Below, in pieces: positions 18,658 to 28,516 of a stretch of DNA of 64,000 bases. The DNA is from an uncultured Pelagibacteraceae bacterium. Lineage in GTDB: Bacteria > Pseudomonadota > Alphaproteobacteria > Pelagibacterales > Pelagibacteraceae. The stretch lies in the NCBI GenBank assembly GCA_902596515.1, contig CACJUF010000004.1, positions 18,481-82,480 on the forward strand, written 5' to 3'. The notes under the pieces were generated by a model. The model searched no databases. It was not told the origin of the DNA and worked only from the letters and a program-made list of their open reading frames with translations. Made by a program: the position numbers and the translations under genes. How positions within the stretch are numbered: position 1 is the stretch's first letter; each line of letters begins with the position of its first letter.

Positions 18658-20741
18658 ATATTTTTTCTATTTTCAACTAAGCTATCTACTACACCTGGAT
18701 CAGCAAGAGTAGTTGTATCACCTAGTTGTCCATGCTCGTTTGCTGCAATTTTTCTTAAAATTCTTCTCATTATTTTCCCAGATCTTGTTTTTGGAAGTCC
18801 TGGGGTAAAATGAATTAGATCTGGTGTTGCCAAAGGCCCTATTTGTTTTCTCACCCAAAGTTTTAATTCTCTATCTAAATCGCCTGTCTCACTCTCACCT
18901 GCATTGAGTGTGACGTAACAATATAAACCATTTCCTTTAATATCATGAGGATATCCAACCACAGCAGCCTCAGCTACTTTAGGATGCGCAACAAAGGCAC
19001 TTTCAATTTCAGCAGTACCAAGGTTATGACCAGAGACAATAATTACATCATCTACTCTACCAGTTATCCAATAGTAGCCATCTTTATCTCTTTTACATCC
19101 ATCTCCAGTGAAATATTTTCCATCAAACTGTGAAAAATAAGTATCGATAAATCTTTGATGATCACCATATACGGTTCTCATTTGACCAGGCCAAGATTGA
19201 GCTATACAAAGTCTTCCTTCACCTTCACCTTTTATTTCTTTACCGTCTTTATTTACTAGCACTGGTTTAATTCCGTAAAAAGGTTTTGTTGCTGATCCGG
19301 GTTTAAGTGGAATAGCTCCAGTTTGTGGTGCTATAAGAATTCCTCCCGTTTCTGTTTGCCACCATGTATCGACTATTGGACATCTTGAATTACCAACAGT
19401 TTTGTAATACCACATCCACGCTTCTGGATTTATAGGTTCTCCCACAGTTCCTAATAGTTTTAGAGATTTTCTAGTAGTTTTATTAACTGGGCCATCACCT
19501 TCTCTCATCAAGGCCCTTATAGCTGTTGGCGCTGTATAAAAAGTATTGACTTTATATTTGTCTACTATCTGCCACCACCTTGAACTATCCGGGTAATTTG
19601 GAACACCTTCGAACATAATGGTTGTTGCACCATTAGCTAATGGTCCATAAATTATATAGCTATGACCAGTTACCCATCCAATATCTGCTGTACACCAATA
19701 AATGTCATTCGGTTTATAATTGAAAATATATTGATGAGTCATAGAAGCATACACCATATATCCTCCAGTGGTATGTAATACTCCTTTAGGCTTCCCGGTT
19801 GATCCTGATGTATAGAGAATAAATAAAGGATCCTCTGCACTCATTTCTTCAGGCTCACAATGATTTGGTACATCCTTAATTAGGTCGTGATACCAGACAT
19901 CTCGATCTTGATCCCAATATACATAATTACCAGTTCTTTTTACTACAATACATTTTTTAACATCTGGACAATTAGATAAAGCTTCATCTGTCGTTGCTTT
20001 TAAGGGAATAGTTTTGCCTCCTCTTACTCCCTCATCTGCAGTAATTATATATTCTGATTTACAATCATTCACTCTTCCTGAAATTGACTCTGCAGAGAAA
20101 CCACCAAAAATTATTGAGTGGACGGCACCTATTCTTGCACAAGCCAGCATTAAGATCGCTAGCTCAGGTATCATCGTTAGATAAATAGTAACACGATCAC
20201 CTTTTTGTATCCCAAGTTTTTTAAGACCATTTGCAGCTTTTGAAACTTTTTGATGTAATTGTTTATAAGAAATTTTTTGAGTATCTTTAGGATCATCTCC
20301 TACCCATATAATTGCAGTCTTATCTTTTTTATCTTTTAAATGACGATCAATGCAATTAGCAGATGCATTTAGGGTACCATCTTCGAACCATTTAATTCTT
20401 ACTTCGTCTTTACTATATTTAACATCTTTAATTTTTTTGTAAGGTTTTATCCAAGTAATTCTCTTTCCTTCTTTTTTCCAAAATGAATTATTATTTTTAA
20501 TAGAATCAGAATATTTTTTTTGATATTGGGCTTTATTTGCTAAACTCCTTTTTACCCATTCAGGTTTAGTTTTAATTACTTGATCGCTAGATGATGATTT
20601 ATCAATATTATTCTTTTTAGATCTTTTAGCTGCAGATCTTTTAGTTTTTGAGACTTTTTTTATTTTCCTTCTTTTTTTTGAAGATTTTTTTTTCTTTGTC
20701 TTTTTGGTTTTTTTCTTTTTTGATTTCTTTTTTTTTGGCAT
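18654..20741 (-). CDS. acs: acetyl-CoA synthetase with Lys-rich N-terminal extension
   Basis: AMP-forming ligase activating acetate to acetyl-CoA. The body (from about residue 58) is standard: [19 protein letters not shown] (P-loop), [30 protein letters not shown] and the C-terminal [11 protein letters not shown] with the regulatory Lys. The first 43 residues are 28 Lys/Arg, an extension absent from most Acs proteins. No in-frame ATG, GTG or TTG is evident between it and the body, so it appears to be translated. It pairs functionally with the symporter at 15834. Confidence 0.96.
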   Translation of the reverse strand: MPKKKKSKKKKTKKTKKKKSSKKRRKIKKVSKTKRSAAKRSKKNNIDKSSSSDQVIKTKPEWVKRSLANKAQYQKKYSDSIKNNNSFWKKEGKRITWIKPYKKIKDVKYSKDEVRIKWFEDGTLNASANCIDRHLKDKKDKTAIIWVGDDPKDTQKISYKQLHQKVSKAANGLKKLGIQKGDRVTIYLTMIPELAILMLACARIGAVHSIIFGGFSAESISGRVNDCKSEYIITADEGVRGGKTIPLKATTDEALSNCPDVKKCIVVKRTGNYVYWDQDRDVWYHDLIKDVPNHCEPEEMSAEDPLFILYTSGSTGKPKGVLHTTGGYMVYASMTHQYIFNYKPNDIYWCTADIGWVTGHSYIIYGPLANGATTIMFEGVPNYPDSSRWWQIVDKYKVNTFYTAPTAIRALMREGDGPVNKTTRKSLKLLGTVGEPINPEAWMWYYKTVGNSRCPIVDTWWQTETGGILIAPQTGAIPLKPGSATKPFYGIKPVLVNKDGKEIKGEGEGRLCIAQSWPGQMRTVYGDHQRFIDTYFSQFDGKYFTGDGCKRDKDGYYWITGRVDDVIIVSGHNLGTAEIESAFVAHPKVAEAAVVGYPHDIKGNGLYCYVTLNAGESETGDLDRELKLWVRKQIGPLATPDLIHFTPGLPKTRSGKIMRRILRKIAANEHGQLGDTTTLADPGVVDSLVENRKNI

Positions 20742-20749
20742 TTTTTTTA

Positions 20750-21160
20750 TTATTTACTCATTTTATTTAAAATCTTCCAGCTTTTAGAGTCAATAGGCAT
20801 TACAGATAATCTACTTTGTTTAATTAAAGATAAATGGCTTAAATCCTTGTTTTTTTTAATTTGCTCTAAAGACACAGGGTTATTAAGTCTTTTCAAAAAC
20901 TTAACAGTCACAGCAACAAATCTTCCTGATTTGTCTGATTTATCAATGTAATGTTCTTTCACAACTTCTACTATTCCAACAATTTCTTTTCCAATATTTG
21001 AGTGATAAAAAAAACATTGATCACCCTTTTTCATAGTTTTTAAATTCTTAGCTGCTTGATAGTTTCTTACACCGTCCCAGGGTGCTCCTTTTTCACCAGC
21101 TTTTTTTTGTTGATCAATTGACCAAACATTAGGTTCCGATTTAAGTAACCAGTACTGCAT
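20750..21160 (-). CDS. EVE domain protein
   Basis: 136-residue protein consisting of one EVE domain (PUA-like fold). It shows [46 protein letters not shown] and the later [12 protein letters not shown]. The bacterial family resembles human THYN1 and is thought to bind modified nucleic-acid bases; the physiological target here is unknown. It ends 9 bases before acs and begins 8 bases after the glycosyltransferase gene, so it is probably co-transcribed with both. Confidence 0.92.
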   Translation of the reverse strand: MQYWLLKSEPNVWSIDQQKKAGEKGAPWDGVRNYQAAKNLKTMKKGDQCFFYHSNIGKEIVGIVEVVKEHYIDKSDKSGRFVAVTVKFLKRLNNPVSLEQIKKNKDLSHLSLIKQSRLSVMPIDSKSWKILNKMSK

Positions 21161-21168
21161 CTTTAAAA

Positions 21169-22197
21169 CTAATAATTAAAATTAAATTTAAATAATCTTT
21201 TTAAAAAAAATTTGATATCATCTAACAAAAAAAGTAGAAAAAAGTGTGCCTGTTTAGCATTGTGTGTATCTTTTTCTAAAAGAGGTATTATCTTTTTTTT
21301 ATCTTCTAGCCATTTAATATGGTTAATCTTAGCATTTTCATTTCTTAAATCATAATTTTTGATTACATCATCTAAATTTATTTTACCTTTAGTTTCTTTA
21401 TCAAAAATAAAACCAATTTTATCGTTTAAAATATACTCATTCATTGTTGAGTCGTTATAGCCAACAATATAAATACCTCTTGATATAGCCTCAACAATTG
21501 ACATTCCTATCCCTTCTTTTTTTCTAGGAGCGATAAAAACATTATATTTTTCCATAATACTTATAAATTCATCTTTTGGCATAAAGCTTTTTTCAATCAT
21601 CTTAAAATTATATTCTTTTAATATATTTGTATGATTTAGTTTATCAATCTTTCGACCAGGGTCTGGTTTTGGGAAGTATAAGATTTGATTTATATCATTT
21701 TTATTAAAGAGATTTAACCATTCTTCTAATTTAATTCTTCCTCTATCCCAAAAAAAAATGTTTAACCTTGATTGGTTCTTAAAAGATGAAATAACATTAG
21801 GTTTTATATAATAATTTAGTTTCAAACTATCAATTTTTTCATTCTCAATGTTATCACTTATCTTGTCCGAGAATTTAAGCACCTTAATCCCTAAATTGGA
21901 TATTTGTTTCCAAAATATTGACCTAAAAAAAGAATTTCTAAAATTAAGAGCATCATACATTGGAGCCCACATTAATTTTTTATTTTTTAATTTTCTCAAA
22001 ATTTGATGAGGAAACATTACGTGAAAGAAAAATATATAATCGAATTTATTTAATTCTTCGAGAGGTACTCTGTTTTTTTCTTTCCACCAAAAATCAGTAA
22101 TTTCAAATTTTTCAAGAAATATTTCTCTTAAAAAATCCCCACTCCTAGTTGATTGATGGCTCCAGTAATCTACAAAAGCTAATCTCTTTTTTTTCAT
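21169..22197 (-). CDS. glycosyltransferase, GT4-like
   Basis: 342-residue protein with a GT-B-like C-terminal half. It has the strand-loop FIAPRKKEGIGMSIVEAISRG followed by IVGYNDSTMNEYI, a common sugar-nucleotide-binding pattern of family 4 transferases (the E-x7-E motif). The N-terminal half is divergent and starts with KRLAFVDYWSHQSTRSGD. It is adjacent to a CDP-paratose-epimerase-like gene (5-base gap), which suggests LPS or glycan assembly. Donor and acceptor are not identifiable. Confidence 0.78.
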   Translation of the reverse strand: MKKKRLAFVDYWSHQSTRSGDFLREIFLEKFEITDFWWKEKNRVPLEELNKFDYIFFFHVMFPHQILRKLKNKKLMWAPMYDALNFRNSFFRSIFWKQISNLGIKVLKFSDKISDNIENEKIDSLKLNYYIKPNVISSFKNQSRLNIFFWDRGRIKLEEWLNLFNKNDINQILYFPKPDPGRKIDKLNHTNILKEYNFKMIEKSFMPKDEFISIMEKYNVFIAPRKKEGIGMSIVEAISRGIYIVGYNDSTMNEYILNDKIGFIFDKETKGKINLDDVIKNYDLRNENAKINHIKWLEDKKKIIPLLEKDTHNAKQAHFFLLFLLDDIKFFLKRLFKFNFNY

Positions 22198-22202
22198 TAA
22201 TA

Positions 22203-23246
22203 TTAAGGTTTTAATAACTTTTTAATATTAAGTTCATTTTTATGTATCCAATTGATAACCTTGTCTAATCCTTGATGAACATTTATTTTTGGTGACCAAT
22301 GATGTTCTTTTTTTATCTTTGATATGTCTGAAATATATATTTTTTGGTCACCTGGCCTCCAGTTAAATTTTTTAAATTTATTTTTTTTATTCATCTTTTT
22401 ATCTAAAATTTCGATTAGCTCCAAAAGACTCATCGAGTTTTTTATGCCACCGCCTATATTATAAATTTTATTTTTATTTTTTTTAGATTTTGATAATTTT
22501 AAAAAAAGTTTTACCAAGTCATCTATATACAAAGCATCTCTAACTTGTTTGCCATCGCCAAAGATTTTTATCTTTTTTCCAAAATATGACTTGATGGTCA
22601 GCCAAACTATCCAGCCATGATCTTCAATACCATATTGCATTGTACCATAAATACAACTTAACCTAACTACCACTGTGTCTAAATCATAAATTCTAGAATA
22701 ATCTCTAGTATATTGATCCGCAATACCCTTAGAACATCCGTAGGGAGAATATAAATCTAGGGGATAATTTTCATTAATACTTTTCATTTTTCCAGCAAAA
22801 CCATATCTATTTTTTCCTTGGAAGACTTTTTTATTTGAAACATTTCCATAAACTTTATTTGTTGAAATATTTATAAATTTTGTTTTGTTACTAAATAACC
22901 TTATTGCTTCTAATATATTAAAAGTTCCAATAGCGTTTGAATTAAAATCATTTCTAGGGTTAGTAACAGATTTTGTAACTGTAACTTGACCAGCACAATG
23001 TATTAATAATTTAGGTTTTATCTTTTTGATGACTTTGGATATTTTTGAAAAATTTGAGGTATCAATTTTGTAAAAGTTTACATCAATATTTTTTTTTAGA
23101 TTAAGAAGATTATCTTTACTTCCTTTTCTCGATAAATTATCTATAATGTGGATGTTCCATCCATGTTTTGAAAAATATAAAGCTGTATTTGATCCTATAA
23201 AACCAGCGCCCCCTGTAACTAGCAATTTTTTTTTTGATTTTTTCAT
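22203..23246 (-). CDS. NAD-dependent epimerase, CDP-paratose 2-epimerase-like
   Basis: 347-residue extended SDR enzyme. The nucleotide loop is TGGAGFIGS (11-19), followed by DNLSRKGSKDNL, a mark of the CDP-paratose/tyvelose epimerase group. Active-site Ser/Thr lies in NISTNKVYG and Tyr/Lys in YSPYGCSK. IYGTMQYGIEDHGWIVW and GDGKQVRDALYIDDLV agree with RfbE-type enzymes. It would make a deoxysugar or related nucleotide sugar for surface glycans used by the neighbouring glycosyltransferase. The exact sugar is not provable here. Confidence 0.85.
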   Translation of the reverse strand: MKKSKKKLLVTGGAGFIGSNTALYFSKHGWNIHIIDNLSRKGSKDNLLNLKKNIDVNFYKIDTSNFSKISKVIKKIKPKLLIHCAGQVTVTKSVTNPRNDFNSNAIGTFNILEAIRLFSNKTKFINISTNKVYGNVSNKKVFQGKNRYGFAGKMKSINENYPLDLYSPYGCSKGIADQYTRDYSRIYDLDTVVVRLSCIYGTMQYGIEDHGWIVWLTIKSYFGKKIKIFGDGKQVRDALYIDDLVKLFLKLSKSKKNKNKIYNIGGGIKNSMSLLELIEILDKKMNKKNKFKKFNWRPGDQKIYISDISKIKKEHHWSPKINVHQGLDKVINWIHKNELNIKKLLKP

Positions 23247-23300
23247 TTTCCTTTGAAGTTCTTAAACCAATTATATTACTTTCACAATACTATACGAAAT

Positions 23301-24374
23301 TTAAAGTTTTACTCCTGCTCCCTTTAAGAAATTAGCATTTTCATCTAATGGCCATCTAGGTTTTGCTGGATAATCTAAGTCATTGAATTGATTTAATTTA
23401 AATTTTTCCAAGCCAACCATTCCTATCATTGCAGCATTATCACCACAGAACTCAATTGGAGGAAAAATATTTTCATAATTTTTTTCTTTACATAGATTGA
23501 TTAACATTGATCTAATTTTTTTGTTAGCCGCTACACCACCAGCAACAACAAATTTTTTTTTTTTTGGATTATTTTGTTTTTCAAACTCTAAAAAAGCAAT
23601 TTTTGTTTTCTTATAGAGGATTTCTATAATTGTTTTTTGAAAAGAGGCTGCTAAATCAAATTTATCTTGTTCTGTATTTATTTTTTTTGATATTTTTAAA
23701 ACTGCTGTCTTTAAGCCTGCGAATGATAAGTTACAACCCCCTCTGTTAATAATTGGTTTTGGTAATTCATATCTTTCAGGATTTCCCTTATTAGCAAAAA
23801 CTTCAATTTTGGGTCCACCAGGAAATTCTATTCCTAATAATTTTGCAGTTTTATCAAATGCTTCACCTAAAGCATCATCTATAGTTGTGCCCAATCTATT
23901 GTAATTTCCAAGTCCTTTCACACTCAAAAACTGTGAATGTCCACCCGAAATCAATAAAAATAAATATGGGTAATTTAACCCTGAATTAATTTTTGGACTT
24001 AAAGCGTGGCCTTCTAAATGATTAACCGCAATAAATGGTTTTTTAATTAAATTAGCAAAGGTTTTACCAAAACTTAAACCAACAGATAAGCAAACAACTA
24101 ATCCTGGTCCAGCCGTTGCAGCAACAGCATCTATTTCGTCAATTTTTTTTCCACTTTCATTCAAAGCCTTTTGAACAATCCAATCAATTTTTTCTAAATG
24201 GGATCGGGCAGCAAGTTCAGGAACAACTCCACCAAATTCTTTATGCACCTCTGATTGGCTAGAGATAACGTTAGAGAGAATTATTGGTATTCCTTGCTCA
24301 TTTTCTGAAACTAAAGACGCTGCAGTTTCATCACAGCTTGTTTCTATTCCAAGAATCAAGGGTTTTTTATTCAT
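23301..24374 (-). CDS. tsaD: tRNA threonylcarbamoyladenosine synthesis protein TsaD
   Basis: Universal component that transfers the threonylcarbamoyl group to A37 of ANN-decoding tRNAs. The 357 residues show ILGIETSCDETAASLV at the start, the metal-binding HxxxH in VNHLEGHALSP, LLISGGHSQF and the late FVAGGVAAN and PIEFCGDNAAMIG motifs. Length is normal. It is divergent from hemC with a 54-base spacer, a gene order (tsaD/hemC) I recall as common in alphaproteobacteria. Confidence 0.97.
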   Translation of the reverse strand: MNKKPLILGIETSCDETAASLVSENEQGIPIILSNVISSQSEVHKEFGGVVPELAARSHLEKIDWIVQKALNESGKKIDEIDAVAATAGPGLVVCLSVGLSFGKTFANLIKKPFIAVNHLEGHALSPKINSGLNYPYLFLLISGGHSQFLSVKGLGNYNRLGTTIDDALGEAFDKTAKLLGIEFPGGPKIEVFANKGNPERYELPKPIINRGGCNLSFAGLKTAVLKISKKINTEQDKFDLAASFQKTIIEILYKKTKIAFLEFEKQNNPKKKKFVVAGGVAANKKIRSMLINLCKEKNYENIFPPIEFCGDNAAMIGMVGLEKFKLNQFNDLDYPAKPRWPLDENANFLKGAGVKL

Positions 24375-24428
24375 ACAAATAGTTTTTAATAATTGTACAA
24401 TCCCAATACAAGTAAGAAATGATTTTTT

Positions 24429-25347
24429 ATGAAAAAAAAAATAACAATTGGATCTCGAGGAAGTAAGTTAGCATTATTATATGCACAAAAAGTGAAAGAG
24501 AAAATTATTGAGGTAACCAACTTTATTGATCAGGATGTAAACATTAAAAAAATTTCTACAAAGGGTGATGAGATACAAGATACCAGATTATCTGATGTTG
24601 GTGGTAAAGGTTTATTTTCAAGTAGTATCGAAGAAGAGCTTCAAAAAAATAATATTGATATAGCTGTTCATGCACTAAAAGACATGCCAGCAATTGAGAC
24701 TAATGGTCTCTTAACAGATACATTTCTTGAAAGAACTGATGCAAGAGAAATCGCAATAGTTAATGGAAATAAAAAATTTGAAGATTTAAAACAGAATGCT
24801 GTTATTGGAACATCCTCTTATAGACGACAATTTCAAATTAAAAAAATAAGGCCTGATGTTAATTGTAAACTTATAAGAGGTAATGTTGACACTAGAATAA
24901 GAAAATTAGTGGATGGTGAGTATGATGCGATAATTTTATCTTATGCTGGAATAAAATACTTAAAATTAGAAAATAAGATTTCAAAAATTTTTTCTATTGA
25001 GGAAATAATTCCAAGTGCAGGACAAGGTATAATTGCTATACAGTGTAGAGAAAATGATAAAGATATGATTTCAATGCTAAAAAAGGTTAATCATGAAGAG
25101 ACTCATAAAAGAGCACATGCTGAAAGAAATATTCTAAAAATTTTAGAGGGAGATTGTGAAACAGCAGTTGGAATTCATTCTAAAATAGATGTAAATAAAA
25201 TTACAGTGGAGGCTGAGCTCTTCTCATTAGATGGTTCACAAAGATTTTATGAAAAAAAAATCAGACAAATTAGAAAATTTTAGAGAACTCGGAAATGAGA
25301 TTGGTCAAATTTTAAAAATAAGATCGAATAATATTTATAAAAGATAA
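24429..25347 (+). pseudogene. hemC: porphobilinogen deaminase with frameshift in an A9 run near the 3' end
   Basis: Makes hydroxymethylbilane for heme. In-frame reading from 24429 stops at 25283 after 284 aa and has the dipyrromethane-cofactor Cys in EGDCETAVG. Within a run of nine A (25252-25260) the frame appears off by one. With eight A the protein continues from FYEKK into SDKLENFRELGNEIGQILK and ends at 25347, giving 305 aa, the usual length, with the stop 1 base before hemD. Causes: sequencing error, recent mutation or transcript slippage. The truncation removes only the last helix of domain 3, so activity may survive. I label it pseudogene only to flag the broken frame. Confidence 0.85.
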
Positions 25348-25348
25348 A

Positions 25349-26047
25349 ATGCATATTCTATTAACCAGACCTTTAGAAGATTGTTCTGAAATGATCATTA
25401 AATTTCAGTCTCTTGGTCATAAGGTTTCACATTTACCTTTATTATCAATCAAAAAAATTCTTCATGAAGAAATAGATCTTTCTAAGTTTAAAGGTATTAT
25501 TTTTACAAGTTCTAATGCTGTAAGATTTTTAAATTTAAACGGACTAAATAAAAATATAAAATGTTTTTGCGTAGGAAATGCAACCGAACAAGAAGCAAGA
25601 GACCATGGTTTTTCAAATACAATTGCTGCAGAGGGAAATGTTCTAAATTTGAAAGAATTGATATTGCAGAACTTTGATAAAACAGAGGGTAAATTAATTT
25701 ATGTAAGTGGAGAAAACATTTCAGTGGATCTTGACAATCAACTGCAAAATGAAGGATATGAAATCAAAAGATTGATAAACTATGAAACTGTACATAATGA
25801 AAAATTTGATAATGATTTTATCAACAAGTTAAAACTTGATATGCCTGATATGATTTACGTTTATTCACAAAATAGCGCATCAAGTCTTTTAAAGTTTATA
25901 AAATTTAATCAGCTAGAGAATCTTTGGATGAGTACTAATTTGATGTGTATAGGCGAAAAAACATCAGCTAAATTAAATGAAATTAAGTGGAAAAAGATAT
26001 TTCTTTTTAATCCTGGAGAAGAGGAATTTTTGTTATATAAAATTTAA
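25349..26047 (+). CDS. hemD: uroporphyrinogen-III synthase
   Basis: Cyclises hydroxymethylbilane to uroporphyrinogen III. The 232 residues follow the weakly conserved HemD pattern: ILLTRPLEDCSEMIIKFQSLGH at the start, FTSSNAVRFL, IYVSGENISVDL and YVYSQNSASSLLKF. The family is divergent in sequence, so the position directly after hemC matters. It begins 1 base after the frame-corrected hemC stop, supporting both the call and the hemC frameshift reading. The C-terminus runs to 2 bases before mscS. Confidence 0.92.
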   Translation: MHILLTRPLEDCSEMIIKFQSLGHKVSHLPLLSIKKILHEEIDLSKFKGIIFTSSNAVRFLNLNGLNKNIKCFCVGNATEQEARDHGFSNTIAAEGNVLNLKELILQNFDKTEGKLIYVSGENISVDLDNQLQNEGYEIKRLINYETVHNEKFDNDFINKLKLDMPDMIYVYSQNSASSLLKFIKFNQLENLWMSTNLMCIGEKTSAKLNEIKWKKIFLFNPGEEEFLLYKI

Positions 26048-26049
26048 TT

Positions 26050-27135
26050 ATGGAAATAATAAATAATTTTTCTGAAGTCTTTTTATCAGTCTGGAACAGA
26101 GGAATACTAGGAGTAGATATTTTTCAAATATTAATTGGTATTGGAATATTTTTGATTTTTTTAATATTTAGAGGATTAATAAGTAAACTTATTATTAAAA
26201 AATTAGAGATAATTTCTAAAAGAACTACTAATAAATTAGATGATACTTTTGTGTCTGCATTGATTGGACCAGCAAGATTTTTACCAATTGTTTTGGGTTT
26301 TTTTATAGCAAGTTATTATATGACTTTTTCAATTGAGGGTAGAGAAGTTGTTGACACAATAAATAGAACTTTAATAACAATTTTAATCTTTTGGGTGTTA
26401 CATCAAATTATTGAACCTGTGTCATATATTTTAAGTGGACTTGATAAACTTTTAACAAGAGAGTTAATTGGATGGATCATTAAATCCTTAAAAATACTAA
26501 TCTTTATTTTAGGTCTTGCTGCTGTATTAGAACTTTGGGGAATAAAGATAGGGCCAATTATTGCTGGTCTTGGTTTATTTGGTGTTGCAGTAGCTTTAGG
26601 CGCTCAAGATTTATTTAAAAATTTGATTTCAGGTATTTTAGTTTTAGTTGAAAAAAGATTTAAAATTGGTGATTGGATATTAGTGGAGGGAATTATAGAG
26701 GGTATAGTTGAAAAAATTGGATTTAGATCAACAACGATAAGAAAATTTGATAAATCACTAGCAATTATTCCAAACTTTCAATTTGCTGAAAATGCAGTTG
26801 TGAATGTTAGCGAAACTTCAAATTGGTTAATAAGTTGGGTTATTACTCTTCAATACGACACAACGGTTGATCAATTAAAAACGATAAGAAATGAAATTGA
26901 AGAGCACATTCAAAAAAGTGAGGACTTTAATACTAGTATAGGAATTGCAGTAAGAGTTGACAAATTTTCTGATAGTTCAATTGATATGTATGTTCGTTGT
27001 TTTACTAAATCAGACAGTTGGAACGAGTGGTTATCAGTAAAAGAGAAATTAGCAATTGGTATCAAAAAGATTGTTGAAAAAAACAAAGCATCTTTTGCAT
27101 TCCCAAGTTCGTCTATTTATATAGAAAAAAAATGA
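26050..27135 (+). CDS. MscS family mechanosensitive channel
   Basis: 361 residues, inner membrane. N-terminal helices occur at about 20-45, 75-95 and 105-130. A pore-lining helix is Gly/Ala-rich (IIAGLGLFGVAVALGAQDLFKNLISGI). The beta domain follows, with RFKIGDWILVEGIIEGIVEKIGFRST and IIPNFQFAENAVVNVS. It releases solutes on hypo-osmotic shock. It is in a plus-strand run after hemD and overlaps the yggT gene by 4 bases. Confidence 0.93.
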   Translation: MEIINNFSEVFLSVWNRGILGVDIFQILIGIGIFLIFLIFRGLISKLIIKKLEIISKRTTNKLDDTFVSALIGPARFLPIVLGFFIASYYMTFSIEGREVVDTINRTLITILIFWVLHQIIEPVSYILSGLDKLLTRELIGWIIKSLKILIFILGLAAVLELWGIKIGPIIAGLGLFGVAVALGAQDLFKNLISGILVLVEKRFKIGDWILVEGIIEGIVEKIGFRSTTIRKFDKSLAIIPNFQFAENAVVNVSETSNWLISWVITLQYDTTVDQLKTIRNEIEEHIQKSEDFNTSIGIAVRVDKFSDSSIDMYVRCFTKSDSWNEWLSVKEKLAIGIKKIVEKNKASFAFPSSSIYIEKK

Positions 27136-27422
27136 TAGCTATTTTTTACTTAGCTTTACAAATATTAAAACTTTATTCTTACGTAGTTATAGCAAATGTA
27201 ATTATAAGCTGGTTAGTTGCATTTAATATCTTAAATACACAAAATAGATTTGTTTATTCAATTTTAGAATTAACATATCGTTTAACAGATCCTATACTTA
27301 ACAAAATAAGACGTTTTTTACCCAATTTAGGATCCCTAGATATTTCACCCATTATATTACTTCTATTGATTTGGTTTATAGAAATGTGTATGAAGCTCTA
27401 CATCGCACCTTTAATTTTTTAA
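27132..27422 (+). CDS. YggT family membrane protein
   Basis: 96-residue protein with two hydrophobic helices. It shows the family signature VIISWLVAFNILN, then YRLTDPILNKIRRFLPNLGSLDISPIILLLLIW. YggT proteins are linked to osmotic stress and cell envelope functions in some bacteria, without a defined biochemistry. It overlaps mscS by 4 bases, which fits an osmotic context. folD follows 5 bases downstream. Confidence 0.9.
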   Translation: MIAIFYLALQILKLYSYVVIANVIISWLVAFNILNTQNRFVYSILELTYRLTDPILNKIRRFLPNLGSLDISPIILLLLIWFIEMCMKLYIAPLIF

Positions 27423-27427
27423 AACTT

Positions 27428-28273
27428 ATGATTCTAATTGACGGAAAAAAAGCAGCAGCGGAGCTAAGAGAAGAACTTAAACAAGAAGTAGCTGAATTAA
27501 AAAATAAGTATAATAAAGTACCAGGTTTAACTGTGATTTTGATTGGAGATCTTACTCCTAGTCAAATATATGTAAGGAACAAAGAAAAATCAGCAAAAGA
27601 GGTTGGTTTAAAGTCTGACATAATTAAATACCCAGACACTGTGGAGGAAAAAGTTATTTTGGACAAGATTCATGATCTAAATAAAGATAAGAGCGTTTCA
27701 GGTATTTTAGTTCAGTTACCTTTGCCAAAACATATCGATAAACAAAAAATTATTGAGGCTATTCATCCATCTAAAGACGTTGATGGATTTCATCCTATGA
27801 ATGTTGGTAATCTTTCTTCAGGTTACGAGAGTTCTGTGCCATGTACTCCACTAGGCTGTTATTTATTAATTAAAAAAATTGAGCCAAACTTAAGTGGAAA
27901 AAAAGCAGTTGTAGTTGGAAGATCTAATCTAAATGGAAAACCGATGACACAACTTCTTTTAAAAGAAAATTGCACGGTAACAATTACCCACTCAAAAACA
28001 AAAGATCTCAAGGCCGAATGTTTAGAAGCAGATATTATTATTGCTGCTGTTGGTATCCCTGAACTTGTTAAAGGAGATTGGGTTAAAAAAGACACAATCG
28101 TAATTGACGTTGGAATTAATAAAACAGATAAAGGTATTGTTGGTGATGTTGCATTTGATGAAGTTTCAAAAAATGCTAAAGCTTTAACACCAGTTCCAGG
28201 TGGAGTTGGACCAATGACAATCGCTTGTTTGTTAAAAAATACTGTAGAGTGTTTCAAAAGATCGCAACTTTAA
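27428..28273 (+). CDS. folD: methylenetetrahydrofolate dehydrogenase / cyclohydrolase
   Basis: Bifunctional one-carbon enzyme making 10-formyl-THF. The ATG at 27428 (MILIDGKKAAAEL) is the correct start; the frame is open upstream to 27371 but that part overlaps yggT. Motifs are LTVILIGDLTPSQIYVRNKEKSA with the substrate Tyr-Lys region, ILVQLPLPKH, KDVDGFHP, VVGRSNLNGKPM and PVPGGVGPMTIACL. It has 281 residues. It supplies formyl-THF for PurH, also in this window. Confidence 0.97.
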   Translation: MILIDGKKAAAELREELKQEVAELKNKYNKVPGLTVILIGDLTPSQIYVRNKEKSAKEVGLKSDIIKYPDTVEEKVILDKIHDLNKDKSVSGILVQLPLPKHIDKQKIIEAIHPSKDVDGFHPMNVGNLSSGYESSVPCTPLGCYLLIKKIEPNLSGKKAVVVGRSNLNGKPMTQLLLKENCTVTITHSKTKDLKAECLEADIIIAAVGIPELVKGDWVKKDTIVIDVGINKTDKGIVGDVAFDEVSKNAKALTPVPGGVGPMTIACLLKNTVECFKRSQL

Positions 28274-28309
28274 AGTTACAACCTATTAAATTTTTTGATA
28301 TTTTGAGGT

Positions 28310-28513
28310 GTGAAGAAACCTAAATATCCATATAGAATTGCAATTGTATTCTTAATTTTAACAGTTCCCACTATTGGAGCGACCCAGTTGGGCTGGTACT
28401 TATATGATCAACAAACAGGTTTTGATTATGGTATGATTGTAGGAACATTTTCAGTTATATATGCAGCTTGGCTAATGTATGAAAAAAATTGGAGAGAGGA
28501 GGATGATGATTAG
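28310..28513 (+). CDS. small two-helix membrane protein, unknown
   Basis: 67 residues with a GTG start preceded by TTTTGAGG. Two hydrophobic helices (about 9-30 and 40-58) and a short acidic tail (WREEDDD). I do not recognise a family. It lies in the run folD, this gene, SHOCT gene, with a 3-base spacer to the latter. Good ribosome site and tight spacing support it being real. Confidence 0.65.
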   Translation: MKKPKYPYRIAIVFLILTVPTIGATQLGWYLYDQQTGFDYGMIVGTFSVIYAAWLMYEKNWREEDDD

Positions 28514-28516
28514 GTA

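Noticed and set aside
20613..20741. Lys-rich start of acs as a sequencing artefact of A runs
   Set aside because: The coding pattern alternates AAA, AAG, ACA and TCA and keeps the frame into the Acs body; not a simple homopolymer error.
27371..27427. Upstream start for folD
   Set aside because: Overlaps yggT and adds residues before the conserved MILIDGK start.
27859..28257. 132-codon open frame antisense to folD
   Set aside because: Overlaps a clearly conserved enzyme gene and matches no family; treated as shadow.
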